Source of the DNA: Actinomycetes bacterium
GTDB taxonomy: Bacteria; Actinomycetota; Actinomycetes; Actinomycetales; Cellulomonadaceae
Assembly (NCBI GenBank): GCA_023430425.1
Contig: JAEZAR010000217.1
Coordinates: forward strand, 1-8,341
DNA: 8,341 nucleotides
Direction: 5' to 3'
The notes under the pieces were generated by a model. The model was not told the origin of the DNA, searched no databases, and saw only the letters and a program-made list of their open reading frames with translations. The number at the start of each line of letters is the position of its first letter. The first letter of the stretch is position 1. Both the position numbers and the translations under genes were made by a program. Below, piece by piece: positions 1-7,262 of the stretch.

Positions 1-1388
1 GTCATGCTCAGCAGGTCCAGCGCCGCGTCGAGCTGGTCCTCGGTGACCTCGCCGCGCTCGACGTAGCCGAGGTCCACGACGGCCTCGCGGACCGTGATGC
101 CCCGGGCCACCGCGTGCTTGGCGATCTTCGCCGCCGCCTCGTAGCCGATCACCCGGTTCAGCGGGGTGACGATCGACGGCGAGGACTCCGCGTAGGCCCG
201 CGCGCGGTCGACGTTCGCGGTCGTGCCCGAGACGGCCCGGTCGGCGAGCACGCGGGCGGCGTTCGTCAGGAGCCGCACCGACTCCAGCAGGGCCTGGCCC
301 ATGACCGGGATCTGGACGTTGAGCTCGAACGCGCCGCTCGCGCCCGCCCACGCCACCGTGGCGTCGTTGCCGACGACCCGTGAGCACACCATGAGCACCG
401 CCTCCGGGATGACGGGGTTCACCTTGCCCGGCATGATCGACGACCCCGGCTGGAGGTCGGGCAGCGCGATCTCCGCAAGACCCGTGTTCGGCCCCGAGCC
501 CATCCAGCGCAGGTCGTTGCAGATCTTCGTGAGGCTGACCGCGATCGTGCGCAGCGCGCCGGAGAGCTCCACGAGGCCGTCCCGGGCGCCCTGCGCCTCG
601 AAGTGGTTGCGCGCCTCGCGCAGCGGGAGCTCGAGGTCGTCGCGCAGCAGCTCGATCACCTCGGCGGCGAACCGGGGCGGCGTGTTGATCCCCGTGCCGA
701 CGGCCGTCCCGCCGAGCGGCACCTCCGTCACGCGCGGCAGCGCCGCGACCAGCCGCTCGACGCCGTACTGCACGGCCGCGGCGTACCCGGAGAACTCCTG
801 ACCGAGCGTCACCGGGGTGGCGTCCATGAGGTGCGTCCGGCCGGCCTTGACGACCCCGGCGAACTCGGAGGCCTTCGCCTCGAGCGCGCTCTCCAGGTGC
901 TCCAGCGCCGGGACGAGGTCGCGGACGACGCCGAGGGCGGCGGCCACGTGGACCGACGTCGGGAACACGTCGTTGGACGACTGGGAGGCGTTGACGTGGT
1001 CGTTCGGGTGGACGTCGCGGCCCAGGTGCCGGGTCGCCAGCGTCGCCAGGACCTCGTTGGCGTTCATGTTCGACGACGTCCCGGAGCCCGTCTGGTAGAC
1101 GTCGACCGGGAAGTGCGCGTCGAGCTCGCCCGTGGCCACCTCGTCCGCGGCGGCAGCGATCGCCGCGGCGACGTCGTCGGGCAGGACCCCGAGGCGCGCG
1201 TTCGCCAGGGCGGCCGCCTTCTTGATCCGGGCGAGCGCCTCGACGTGACGGCGCTCGAGCCGCGTGCCGGAGATCGGGAAGTTCTCGACGGCGCGCTGGG
1301 TCTGGGCGCGGTAGAGGGCGTCGGCGGGCACGAGGACCTCGCCCATCGTGTCGTGCTCGATCCGGAACCCCTCGGGTGCGTCGGTCAT
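1..1388 (-). CDS. fumC: Class II fumarate hydratase (fumarase C), lacking only its last residues at the left edge
   Basis: This cytosolic, metal-independent enzyme interconverts fumarate and L-malate in the TCA cycle and works as a homotetramer. The window holds 462 codons, and class II fumarases are about 460-470 residues, so only a few C-terminal residues are missing. Visible family motifs are [14 protein letters not shown] (about 100-113), [14 protein letters not shown] (131-144), [10 protein letters not shown] with the catalytic-type His186, and the mobile loop [11 protein letters not shown] (315-325) with the catalytic-type Ser317. The C-terminal fumarase domain reads to LDLLSM at the edge. 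The ATG at 1388 gives the usual N-terminus ([18 protein letters not shown]). It overlaps the stop of the upstream carbonic anhydrase as ATGA, and only a weak GGGAGC precedes it, so translation is probably coupled. Aspartase and other superfamily lyases are unlikely because the spacing and motifs fit fumarase throughout. Confidence 0.96.
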   Translation of the reverse strand, partial: MTDAPEGFRIEHDTMGEVLVPADALYRAQTQRAVENFPISGTRLERRHVEALARIKKAAALANARLGVLPDDVAAAIAAAADEVATGELDAHFPVDVYQTGSGTSSNMNANEVLATLATRHLGRDVHPNDHVNASQSSNDVFPTSVHVAAALGVVRDLVPALEHLESALEAKASEFAGVVKAGRTHLMDATPVTLGQEFSGYAAAVQYGVERLVAALPRVTEVPLGGTAVGTGINTPPRFAAEVIELLRDDLELPLREARNHFEAQGARDGLVELSGALRTIAVSLTKICNDLRWMGSGPNTGLAEIALPDLQPGSSIMPGKVNPVIPEAVLMVCSRVVGNDATVAWAGASGAFELNVQIPVMGQALLESVRLLTNAARVLADRAVSGTTANVDRARAYAESSPSIVTPLNRVIGYEAAAKIAKHAVARGITVREAVVDLGYVERGEVTEDQLDAALDLLSM

Positions 1389-2074
1389 GCGCCCATGCTC
1401 CCATCCGACGTCGCGCCCTCCGGCAGGCCGCGGCTGACGACGGGCCGGACGCGGCCCTCGGCCAGCGCGTACTCGGCGCCGACGACGGCGCACCGCCCGG
1501 CCGCCACGGCCTCCCGCAGGGCGGCCGAGTAGGCGAGCAGCATCTGCACGGTGTGCCGCACGTGCTCGCGGCCGAGCCGCTCCGGGTCGGTGGTGAGCGT
1601 GGCCGGCTCCACGGCCCGGTCCGGGTCGTCGTCCGCGCCCGGCTCCGGCAGGTGGACGATGCTCGGCAGGACGCGGTCGACGATCGCCCGCACGAAGCCG
1701 TCCGGGAGCTCGCCGGTGCGCAGCGCGTGGGCGGTCGCGCCGACCGCGCCGCAGGAGTCATGGCCGAGCACGAGCACGAGGGGGGCGCCGAGGACGCTCA
1801 CCCCGAACTCGATCGAGCCGAGCACCGTCGTGTCGAGCACGTGGCCCGCCGTGCGCACCACGAAGAGGTCACCGAGCCCCCGGTCGAAGACGATCTCCGC
1901 GGCCACGCGCGAGTCCGAGCAGCCGAGCACGACGGCGAACGGGTGCTGGGCCGTGCTGACCTCGCTGCGGTGCCGGGCGTCCTGAGCGGGGTGCTCCATG
2001 GAGCCGTGGACGAACCTGTCGTTGCCGGCCAGGAGCTCGCGCCAGGCATGGGCGGGCGTGCGGTGGGTGGGCAT
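1385..2074 (-). CDS. Beta-class carbonic anhydrase
   Basis: This zinc enzyme hydrates CO2 to bicarbonate and is probably cytosolic, since no signal peptide is visible. From the start chosen here it is 229 residues, normal for the family. The zinc ligands are visible: Cys52 in GCSDSR, and His105 and Cys108 in [10 protein letters not shown]. The Asp54-Arg56 catalytic dyad lies within CSDSR. The N-terminal motif [13 protein letters not shown] (10-22) is also typical. The ATG at 2074 is preferred because an AGGA lies 8 bases upstream and [11 protein letters not shown] aligns with family N-termini. An ATG at 2083 has its AGG directly against it, and a GTG at 2122 would add an Arg-rich leader of 16 residues. 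Its TGA overlaps the fumC start by 4 bases, so the two genes form one operon. Bicarbonate supply for carboxylation reactions that feed C4 acids is an inferred link. Confidence 0.95.
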   Translation of the reverse strand: MPTHRTPAHAWRELLAGNDRFVHGSMEHPAQDARHRSEVSTAQHPFAVVLGCSDSRVAAEIVFDRGLGDLFVVRTAGHVLDTTVLGSIEFGVSVLGAPLVLVLGHDSCGAVGATAHALRTGELPDGFVRAIVDRVLPSIVHLPEPGADDDPDRAVEPATLTTDPERLGREHVRHTVQMLLAYSAALREAVAAGRCAVVGAEYALAEGRVRPVVSRGLPEGATSDGSMGA

Positions 2075-2082
2075 GCCCGACA

Positions 2083-2086
2083 TCCT
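2083..2086 (-). promoter_or_regulatory. Shine-Dalgarno sequence deciding the carbonic anhydrase start
   Basis: On the minus strand AGGA sits 8 bases before the ATG at 2074, which is good spacing. It directly abuts or overlaps the alternative ATG at 2083, which is poor spacing for that start. This is the main reason for choosing the shorter protein. Confidence 0.5.
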
Positions 2087-2216
2087 GACGCACCGGCGCC
2101 GCCCGCGCGCCGGGCGTCCCACGGCGTCGGCCCCTGACGTGCGTGGACGCGGTTCCGGTGGCGAGGTCGGCGCTGTCGATGTGCCATAGGCCTAGGTCCG
2201 ACGAGGGGGTGGACAC
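2084..2216. promoter_or_regulatory. Divergent intergenic region between carbonic anhydrase-fumC and the sugar importer operon
   Basis: This is the only non-coding stretch between two outward-facing operons, so it should carry both promoters; that is inferred from gene orientation. Two structures are visible. One is a small hairpin with arms CGCCCG (2100-2105) and CGGGCG (2111-2116), which would lie in the carbonic anhydrase 5' leader. The other is the palindrome TAGGCCTA (2187-2194), overlapped by CCTAGG (2191-2196), about 20-30 bases before the importer start. I see no clear -35/-10 pair and no LacI-family operator of the usual type. The region is locally less GC-rich around 2179-2197, the likeliest place for a -10 element. 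Confidence 0.4.
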
Positions 2217-3518
2217 GTGAGCCGACGACGGTCCCGGCGGGCAGCGGCAGGCGTGCTGGGGTGCGCCCTCGCCGCGGGCACCCTGGCGGCGTGCCAGGGG
2301 GAGTCGGGCCCGCCGGTCATCACCTGGTACACCAACCCGGACGCGGGCGGCCAGGCGCGCATCGCACAGGCGTGCACGGACGCCGCCGAGGGGGCCTACG
2401 TCATCGAGACCGCCGGTCTGCCCCGCGAGGCCTCGAGCCAGCGTGACCAGCTCGCGCGGCGCCTGGCCGCGCAGGACGGCTCGATCGACCTCATGAGCCT
2501 CGACCCGCCCTTCATCCCGGAGTTCGCGAACGCCGGCTTCCTCGCCCCGATGCCGGCCGACCTCGCCGACCGGGTGAGCGAGGGGGTCGTCGAGGGCGCC
2601 CTCCAGGGTGCCTCGTGGGAGGGCGAGCTGGTCACCGTGCCGTTCTGGGCGAACACCCAGCTGCTGTGGTACCGGACCTCGGTGGCCGGCGAGGCCGGGC
2701 TGGACCCGGCGGCGGCACCCGTCACCTGGGACCAGCTCATCGAGGCGGCCGGCGCGACCGACACCTGGCTCGGCGTGCAGGGCACCCGCGCGGAGTCCCT
2801 GACCGTGTGGATCAACGCCCTCGTGGCGTCGGCGGGCGGGCAGGTCATCGAGGACCCGGGCGCGTCCGCGGAGGACGTGCAGATCTCCCTCGACACCGAG
2901 GCCGGACGCGAGGCCGCGCGGATCATGTCCGAGATCGGCGGGCAGGGGCTCGGTGGCCCCGGCCTCCCGACGGCCGACGAGAACGCGACGTTCTCGATCT
3001 TCCAGGGCGACCGCGGCTCGTTCATGGTCAACTGGCCGTTCGTCTGGCCGGCGATGCAGTCCGCGGTCGAGGCGGGGCAGCTCGACCAGGCGGTGCTCGA
3101 CGACGTCGGCTGGGCGCTGTACCCGGCGACGGCCGAGGGCCAGGAGGCCCGCCCGCCCTACGGCGGCATCAACCTCGCGGTCGGCGCGTTCTCCGACCAC
3201 CCCGACCTCGCGTACGAGGCCGCCGAGTGCATCGTCGACCCTGCGCACCAGGCCGAGTACTTCATCAGCGACGGCAACCCGCCCTCCAACGGCGCGGCCT
3301 ACGACGACCCCGCCGTCCAGGAGGCGTTCCCGATGGCGGACCTCATCCGGGCCTCGCTCGAGCAGGCCGCGCCCCGCCCGCAGACGCCCTACTACAACGA
3401 GGTCTCGGGCGGGCTCCAGCAGACCTGGCACCCGCCGTCGGCCATCGACCCGGAGAGCACGCCCGGCCGCGCCGGTGAGTTCATCACCGCCGTCCTGAGG
3501 GGGGAGCAGCTCCTGTGA
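2217..3518 (+). CDS. lpqY: Sugar ABC transporter substrate-binding lipoprotein, LpqY-like (probably trehalose)
   Basis: This extracytoplasmic, membrane-anchored protein captures a sugar and delivers it to the permease pair encoded downstream. The 433-residue product starts with an Arg-rich n-region and a hydrophobic stretch ending in the lipobox L23-A-A-C26, so Cys26 should be lipidated after signal peptidase II cleavage. The mature part is a family 1 (MalE-type) binding protein. Several stretches resemble mycobacterial LpqY as I remember it: NTQLLWYR (146-153), VNWPFVWP (271-278), GGINLAV (316-322), PRPQTPYYN (from about 386) and IDPEST (410-415). Trehalose is therefore the best substrate guess, though maltose or another disaccharide cannot be excluded. 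The GTG start is firm: in-frame TAG codons lie at 2187 and 2193, and a purine-rich GAGGGGG ribosome site (2203-2209) precedes it. The stop overlaps the sugA start. Confidence 0.88.
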   Translation: MSRRRSRRAAAGVLGCALAAGTLAACQGESGPPVITWYTNPDAGGQARIAQACTDAAEGAYVIETAGLPREASSQRDQLARRLAAQDGSIDLMSLDPPFIPEFANAGFLAPMPADLADRVSEGVVEGALQGASWEGELVTVPFWANTQLLWYRTSVAGEAGLDPAAAPVTWDQLIEAAGATDTWLGVQGTRAESLTVWINALVASAGGQVIEDPGASAEDVQISLDTEAGREAARIMSEIGGQGLGGPGLPTADENATFSIFQGDRGSFMVNWPFVWPAMQSAVEAGQLDQAVLDDVGWALYPATAEGQEARPPYGGINLAVGAFSDHPDLAYEAAECIVDPAHQAEYFISDGNPPSNGAAYDDPAVQEAFPMADLIRASLEQAAPRPQTPYYNEVSGGLQQTWHPPSAIDPESTPGRAGEFITAVLRGEQLL

Positions 3519-4504
3519 GCAGCGCGACAGCACCCACGAAGGGCAGCCGCACGGCCCAGCCGACCCGGCAGGGCCGCTCCGGGCGACGCCCCGGCCGGCC
3601 GGCCGCCTCCGACCGCACCCGGGCGGAGGGGCGCCTCGGCTGGCTGCTCGCGGGCCCGGCCTTCGTCGTCATGCTCGCCGTGACCGCGTACCCGATCCTC
3701 CAGGCCGTGTACGAGTCCCTCTTCAGCTTCCGGCTCACGGCGCCCGACGAGCGGCGCTTCGTCGGCCTGGGCAACTACGCGGTCGTGCTGAGCGATCCCG
3801 TCTGGTGGCGGGACCTGGGCGTGACCGTGCTGATCACGGTCGTGACGGTGGTCGTGGAGCTGGTGCTCGGCTTCGCCCTGGCGCTGGTCATGCACCGCGC
3901 GATCCGGAGCCTGCGAGGGGTGCTGCGCACGGCGATCCTGGTCCCGTACGGGATCATCACGGTCGTCTCGGCGTTCGCGTGGTTCTACGCGTTCGACATC
4001 AACAGCGGGTTCGTCAACTCGTGGTTCGACTGGGTGCCCGGGATCGACGCCGACCTCAACTGGTTCGCCGGCACGGGGACCAGCCTGACGGTGATCATCC
4101 TGTCCGAGATCTGGAAGACGACGCCGTTCATCTCCCTGCTCCTCCTCGCCGGGCTCGCGCAGGTGCCCACCGAGCTCGAGGAGGCGGCGAAGGTCGACGG
4201 CGCGACGTGGTGGCAGGTCCTGCGCCGCGTCATCGTCCCGAACATGAAGGCGGCCATCATGGTCGCGGTCCTGTTCCGGGCCCTGGACGCGTTCCGGATC
4301 TTCGACAACGTCTTCATCATGACCGCGGGCGCGAACAACACCGAGGTCCTGTCGCTGCTCGCCTACCGGCAGTCCATCCAGCGCCTGGAGATCGGCCTGG
4401 GCTCGGCGATCTCCGTGCTCCTCTTCCTGTGCGTCGTCGGCATCGCGTGGGGGGCGATCAAGGTGTTCAAGGTGGACCTCGCCGGCGCGCGGGGCGAGCG
4501 ATGA
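3515..4504 (+). CDS. sugA: Sugar ABC transporter permease, SugA/MalF type
   Basis: This is one of two membrane subunits forming the import channel, partnering with the product of the next gene. The 329-residue protein has a basic, Ser/Pro/Arg-rich cytoplasmic N-terminus of about 40 residues. A first membrane helix follows (about 43-67), and further helices include about 104-129 and 140-160. The cytoplasmic coupling loop with the EAA motif is clear: E223-A-A-x3-G229 running to P242 (EEAAKVDGATWWQVLRRVIVP), which docks on the ATPase. The stretch WKTTPFISLLLLAGLAQVP just before it is typical of SugA/MalF-like permeases. The GTG start overlaps the lpqY stop as GTGA, and a GGGGGGAG ribosome site lies about 9 bases upstream inside lpqY, so the genes are translationally coupled. 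The substrate is inferred from the binding protein. Confidence 0.92.
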   Translation: MSSATAPTKGSRTAQPTRQGRSGRRPGRPAASDRTRAEGRLGWLLAGPAFVVMLAVTAYPILQAVYESLFSFRLTAPDERRFVGLGNYAVVLSDPVWWRDLGVTVLITVVTVVVELVLGFALALVMHRAIRSLRGVLRTAILVPYGIITVVSAFAWFYAFDINSGFVNSWFDWVPGIDADLNWFAGTGTSLTVIILSEIWKTTPFISLLLLAGLAQVPTELEEAAKVDGATWWQVLRRVIVPNMKAAIMVAVLFRALDAFRIFDNVFIMTAGANNTEVLSLLAYRQSIQRLEIGLGSAISVLLFLCVVGIAWGAIKVFKVDLAGARGER

Positions 4505-4532
4505 GGGCCCGGGCGGGGAAGGGGGTGGCGTC

Positions 4533-5375
4533 GTGGGTGCGCTGACGAGGCGGCAGAAGGCGTGGTGGGCCGTCATCACGGTGCTGGTGCTGGTCTACGC
4601 GCTGTTCCCCGTGGCGGCGATCTTCGTCACGAGCTTCAAGCTGCCGAGCGACCTGAACTCGGGGCGGTTCCTGCCCGCGCAGTGGTCGTGGACGAACTAC
4701 GAGCAGATCCTCGTCGGCAACGCCCAGGAGCTGTTCCTGTCGGCGCTGCGCAACTCGGTCGGCATCTCGCTCATCGCGACGGTGATCGCCGTGGTGCTGG
4801 CCACGTTCGCGGCCTACGCGATCGCGCGCCTCGACTTCCGGGGCAAGCGGCTCATCCTCACGACGGCGCTGGCCGTCTCGATCTTCCCGGTCATCTCCAT
4901 CGTCACGCCGCTGTTCAACGTGTGGCGCGCCGTGGGGCTGTACGACACCTGGGCCGGCCTGATCATCCCCTACCTGTCCCTGACGCTGCCGATCTCCATC
5001 TGGACGCTGGCCGCGTTCTTCCGCCAGATCCCGTGGGAGCTCGAGCAGGCGGCCCAGGTCGACGGCGCGACGGCATGGCAGGCGTTCCGCAAGGCGATCG
5101 TCCCGCTCGCCGCCCCCGGCGTCTTCACCACCGCCCTCATCGCCTTCTTCATCGCCTGGAACGACTTCGTCTACGGCATCTCGCTCACGTCGACGGAGCG
5201 GGCCCGTCCCGTCCCGGCCGCGCTCGCGTTCTTCACGGGGGCGTCCCAGTTCGAGGAGCCCACGGGCTCCATCTCGGCGGCGGCGGTCATCGTGACCATC
5301 CCCGTCGTCGTGCTCGTCCTGCTCTTCCAGCGCCAGATCGTCGCAGGCCTCACCCAGGGGGCCGTGAAGGGCTGA
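4533..5375 (+). CDS. sugB: Sugar ABC transporter permease, SugB/MalG type
   Basis: This is the second membrane subunit of the importer. The 280 residues are normal for MalG-type permeases. The first helix (about 11-33) is followed by the conserved TSFK (33-36) and a periplasmic segment with WSWTNYEQIL. Later helices include about 76-97, 108-130 and 140-162. The coupling loop (E171)QAA-x3-G178 running to P191 is present. It carries Gln172 where many homologues have Glu, a common variation. The Trp-Asn-Asp-Phe-Val segment after the next helix is also typical of this subunit. The GTG at 4533 follows a GGGGAAGGGGG purine run and gives the expected short N-terminus. The gap to sugA is 28 bases, bridged by a 14-codon ORF (4501-4545) in another frame. 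An ATG at 4501 is not in frame with this gene. Confidence 0.92.
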   Translation: MGALTRRQKAWWAVITVLVLVYALFPVAAIFVTSFKLPSDLNSGRFLPAQWSWTNYEQILVGNAQELFLSALRNSVGISLIATVIAVVLATFAAYAIARLDFRGKRLILTTALAVSIFPVISIVTPLFNVWRAVGLYDTWAGLIIPYLSLTLPISIWTLAAFFRQIPWELEQAAQVDGATAWQAFRKAIVPLAAPGVFTTALIAFFIAWNDFVYGISLTSTERARPVPAALAFFTGASQFEEPTGSISAAAVIVTIPVVVLVLLFQRQIVAGLTQGAVKG

Positions 5376-5423
5376 CGGCGCGCCCGACCCGACCGACGCA
5401 CCGACACCGACCGACCCGACAGG

Positions 5424-5449
5424 CACCGCAGACCCGACACCGCAGACCC
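5424..5449. repeat. Tandem 12-base direct repeat in the sugB-sugC linker
   Basis: CACCGCAGACCC occurs at 5424-5435 and again at 5438-5449, separated by GA, a 14-base period. Related ACCGAC units occur just upstream (about 5391-5420). The repeat lies within an 80-base stretch (5374-5453) with no T on the plus strand, where C is roughly half of the bases. It is too short to identify as a mobile or binding element. Confidence 0.5.
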
Positions 5450-5476
5450 CGCCTACCAGCACCGAGGAGACTGACC

Positions 5477-6778
5477 ATGGCCTCGATAGTCCTCCGGGAC
5501 GTCGTCAAGGAGTACGGCGACGGCTTCCTCGCGGTCAAGGGCGTGAGCCTGGACATCAAGGACGGGGAGTTCGTCATCCTCGTCGGCCCGTCAGGGTGCG
5601 GGAAGTCGACGGTCCTGCGGATGATCGTGGGGCTGGAGGACATCACCTCCGGCGACCTCGAGATCGACGGGACCCGCGTCAACGACAAGGCACCCCGCGA
5701 CCGCAACCTCGCCATGGTGTTCCAGAACTACGCGCTGTACCCGCACCTGACGGTGTTCGAGAACATCGCGTTCCCGATGCGGCTGACCAAGGGGAGGTTC
5801 AGCGAGGAGGAGATCCGCGCGAAGGTCACCCGGGCCGCCGAGCGCCTGGAGCTCACCGAGCACCTCGAGCGCAAGCCCGGCAACCTCTCCGGCGGGCAGC
5901 GCCAGCGCGTCGCGATGGGCCGGGCGATCGTCCGGGAGGCGGACGCGTTCCTCTTCGACGAGCCGCTGTCGAACCTGGACGCGAAGCTCCGCGGCCAGAT
6001 GCGCACGGAGATCGCCCGCCTGCAGCGCAGGCTGGGGACGACGACCGTCTACGTCACGCACGACCAGACCGAAGCGATGACGCTCGGCGACCGCGTGGCC
6101 GTGCTGCGCAAGGGCGAGCTCCAGCAGGTGGCCTCCCCGCGCGCGCTCTACGAGCAGCCGGCGAACCTGTTCGTCGCGGGGTTCATCGGGTCGCCGCCCA
6201 TGAACTTCCTGCCCGGGCGGGTCGACGGCGACGTGCTGCACCTCCCGCTGGTCGACGTCCCCATGGACGACCGGCTGCGCGCCGCGGTGGGCGACCGAGG
6301 GCTCGTCATCGTCGGCATCCGGCCCGAGCACGTCGAGGACGCGACGCTGCTGGAGCAGCACAAGGCCGACACCGGCGTGCGCTTCGAGACCGACGTGGAT
6401 GTCACGGAGTGGCTCGGCGCGGAGCTCTACGCGTACATCCCGTTCGAGACCGAGCCGGAGGTGGCCGCCACGCTGGAGGAGCTGGACCGCGACCTCGACG
6501 GCGAGGGGATGCGCTCGCAGGTGGTCGTGGCGCTGAGCGCGGAGTCCCGGGTGCGGGACGGGGACCGGGCCGAGCTGTGGTTCGACCCTGCGCGGATGCT
6601 CGTCTTCGACCCGGAGTCCGGGGCGAACCTCACGCGCGACGACGACGTCGCCCGCCGGATCGACGAGCGGAACGAGCAGGTGCGTCGCACCTCGCTCGAG
6701 CGGGCCCAGCAGCGCGACCGGGACCGCGGGGGCGAGCAGGCCCGGGAGGCCGTGGGGGGCGAGCGGACGGCGTCGTGA
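5477..6778 (+). CDS. sugC: Sugar ABC transporter ATP-binding protein, SugC/MsmK/UgpC type
   Basis: This cytoplasmic ATPase powers the importer and would act as a dimer under SugA and SugB. In the 433-residue product the nucleotide-binding domain shows all expected motifs: Walker A GPSGCGKST (37-45), Q-loop Gln83 in VFQN, signature LSGGQ (137-141), Walker B ending in FLFDEP (158-163), D-loop SNLD (165-168) and switch His195 in THD. The PPMNFLPG and VGIRPEHV motifs mark the C-terminal regulatory OB/TOBE region of the CUT1 sugar-transporter ATPases. A strong GAGGAG (5464-5469) precedes the ATG by 7 bases. Relatives are usually about 360-400 residues. This one has an acidic insertion around PEVAATLEELDRDLDGEG and a charged tail of nearly 50 residues (about 386-433). 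The 101-base gap from sugB may allow separate expression control. Confidence 0.95.
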   Translation: MASIVLRDVVKEYGDGFLAVKGVSLDIKDGEFVILVGPSGCGKSTVLRMIVGLEDITSGDLEIDGTRVNDKAPRDRNLAMVFQNYALYPHLTVFENIAFPMRLTKGRFSEEEIRAKVTRAAERLELTEHLERKPGNLSGGQRQRVAMGRAIVREADAFLFDEPLSNLDAKLRGQMRTEIARLQRRLGTTTVYVTHDQTEAMTLGDRVAVLRKGELQQVASPRALYEQPANLFVAGFIGSPPMNFLPGRVDGDVLHLPLVDVPMDDRLRAAVGDRGLVIVGIRPEHVEDATLLEQHKADTGVRFETDVDVTEWLGAELYAYIPFETEPEVAATLEELDRDLDGEGMRSQVVVALSAESRVRDGDRAELWFDPARMLVFDPESGANLTRDDDVARRIDERNEQVRRTSLERAQQRDRDRGGEQAREAVGGERTAS

Positions 6779-6799
6779 CCGGCCGCGGCCTCAGACGCC
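6769..6799. terminator. Possible bidirectional hairpin at the convergent sugC / DUF1761 junction
   Basis: Arms GGCGTC (6769-6774) and GACGCC (6794-6799) are perfect complements. They flank the self-complementary GGCCGCGGCC (6781-6790) between two convergent stop codons. There is no T-tract on either strand, so any termination would be of the tract-free kind proposed for actinobacteria, or Rho-dependent. Position supports the call more than structure does. Confidence 0.3.
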
Positions 6800-7210
6800 C
6801 ATGAGGCCGATGACGAGGCTCATCACGAGCACGGTCACGAGCTCGTGGGCGAGGTTCAGCGCGGTCAGGCCCGCGGGGCGGCCCTCGAACGCGTCGTGCG
6901 TGACCATCCGCGCCGCCGTGAACCCGGCCCACAGCAGGACGCCAGTGACGAGCGCGTCCACGAGGAAGGTCCCGTCGTAGTACTCGTGGGCGATGCTGGT
7001 GGCGCCGGCGAGCACCCATGCGGTCACGAAGCTGACCACCACCGTCACGAGGATCGGCCAGATCCCGCGGCGCGCGGCCGCCTCCGGGTCCACGCGCGCC
7101 ACGCGCCCCCAGTAGGTGCCGAAGACCTTCGGGGTGTACCAGACCGACCCGACGACGAGGGTCGAGAGCGTGGCCAGGACCACTGCCCAGATGTTGACCT
7201 CGGGGACCAT
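6791..7210 (-). CDS. DUF1761-family small integral membrane protein
   Basis: The 139-residue product is strongly hydrophobic with four likely membrane helices (about 7-24, 50-71, 81-99 and 115-138) and no signal peptide beyond the first helix. The motif GSVWYTPKVFGTYW (21-34), just after helix 1, matches the W-Y-T/S-P-x-x-F-G-x-x-W pattern I associate with DUF1761, a family of unknown function. Other polar residues within or near helices include His75 in TSIAHEYYDG and His122 in LNLAHE. The start is secure: ATG at 7210 with GAAGGAGG just upstream. It converges with sugC, with 12 bases between stops, and lies downstream of the kinase on the same strand after an 88-base gap containing a hairpin, so it may be its own transcription unit. 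No function is assigned. Confidence 0.85.
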   Translation of the reverse strand: MVPEVNIWAVVLATLSTLVVGSVWYTPKVFGTYWGRVARVDPEAAARRGIWPILVTVVVSFVTAWVLAGATSIAHEYYDGTFLVDALVTGVLLWAGFTAARMVTHDAFEGRPAGLTALNLAHELVTVLVMSLVIGLMGV

Positions 7211-7214
7211 GACG

Positions 7215-7222
7215 CCTCCTTC
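7215..7222 (-). promoter_or_regulatory. Strong Shine-Dalgarno sequence for the DUF1761 gene
   Basis: GAAGGAGG on the minus strand ends 4 bases before the ATG at 7210. It is among the closest matches to the anti-SD sequence in the window and rules out the longer open frame, which extends back to about 7582, as the real gene. Confidence 0.7.
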
Positions 7223-7242
7223 GGACGGCGCACGCAGCGGCG

Positions 7243-7262
7243 GTCGCCACTGTGTGGGCGAC
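7243..7262 (-). terminator. Hairpin between the kinase and DUF1761 genes, possible tract-free terminator
   Basis: GTCGCCAC (7243-7250) pairs with GTGG(G)CGAC (7254-7262) around a TGT loop, giving an eight-pair stem with one bulged G. A simpler reading is GTCGCC/GGCGAC with an 8-base loop. It begins about 36 bases after the kinase stop in the direction of transcription. No T-run follows it. It could instead be an attenuator or leader structure for the DUF1761 gene. Confidence 0.35.

Noticed and set aside
603..1532. Plus-strand open frame of about 309 codons opposite fumC
   Set aside because: It lies fully antisense to a well-supported fumarase, and its translation is a repetitive Arg/Val/Asp-rich shadow with no family motifs.
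1869..3533. A long minus-strand open frame of over 550 codons antisense to lpqY and into the carbonic anhydrase gene
   Set aside because: Its product is Arg/Gly/Val-rich low-complexity sequence without recognisable domains. It is the expected reverse-frame shadow of high-GC coding DNA, and lpqY on the other strand is unambiguous.
3392..4579. Minus-strand open frame of about 395 codons opposite sugA
   Set aside because: It is charged low-complexity sequence antisense to a clear permease gene, with no supporting start context or motifs.
4562..5476. Upstream extension of the sugC frame, which stays open back to about 4562
   Set aside because: That part is the out-of-frame shadow of sugB. The real sugC start at 5477 has a strong GAGGAG site and gives the normal ATPase N-terminus.
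5376..5476. The repeats in the sugB-sugC linker as a CRISPR array or mobile-element end
   Set aside because: Only two 12-base copies with a 2-base gap are present, with no spacers, no longer inverted ends and no associated genes.
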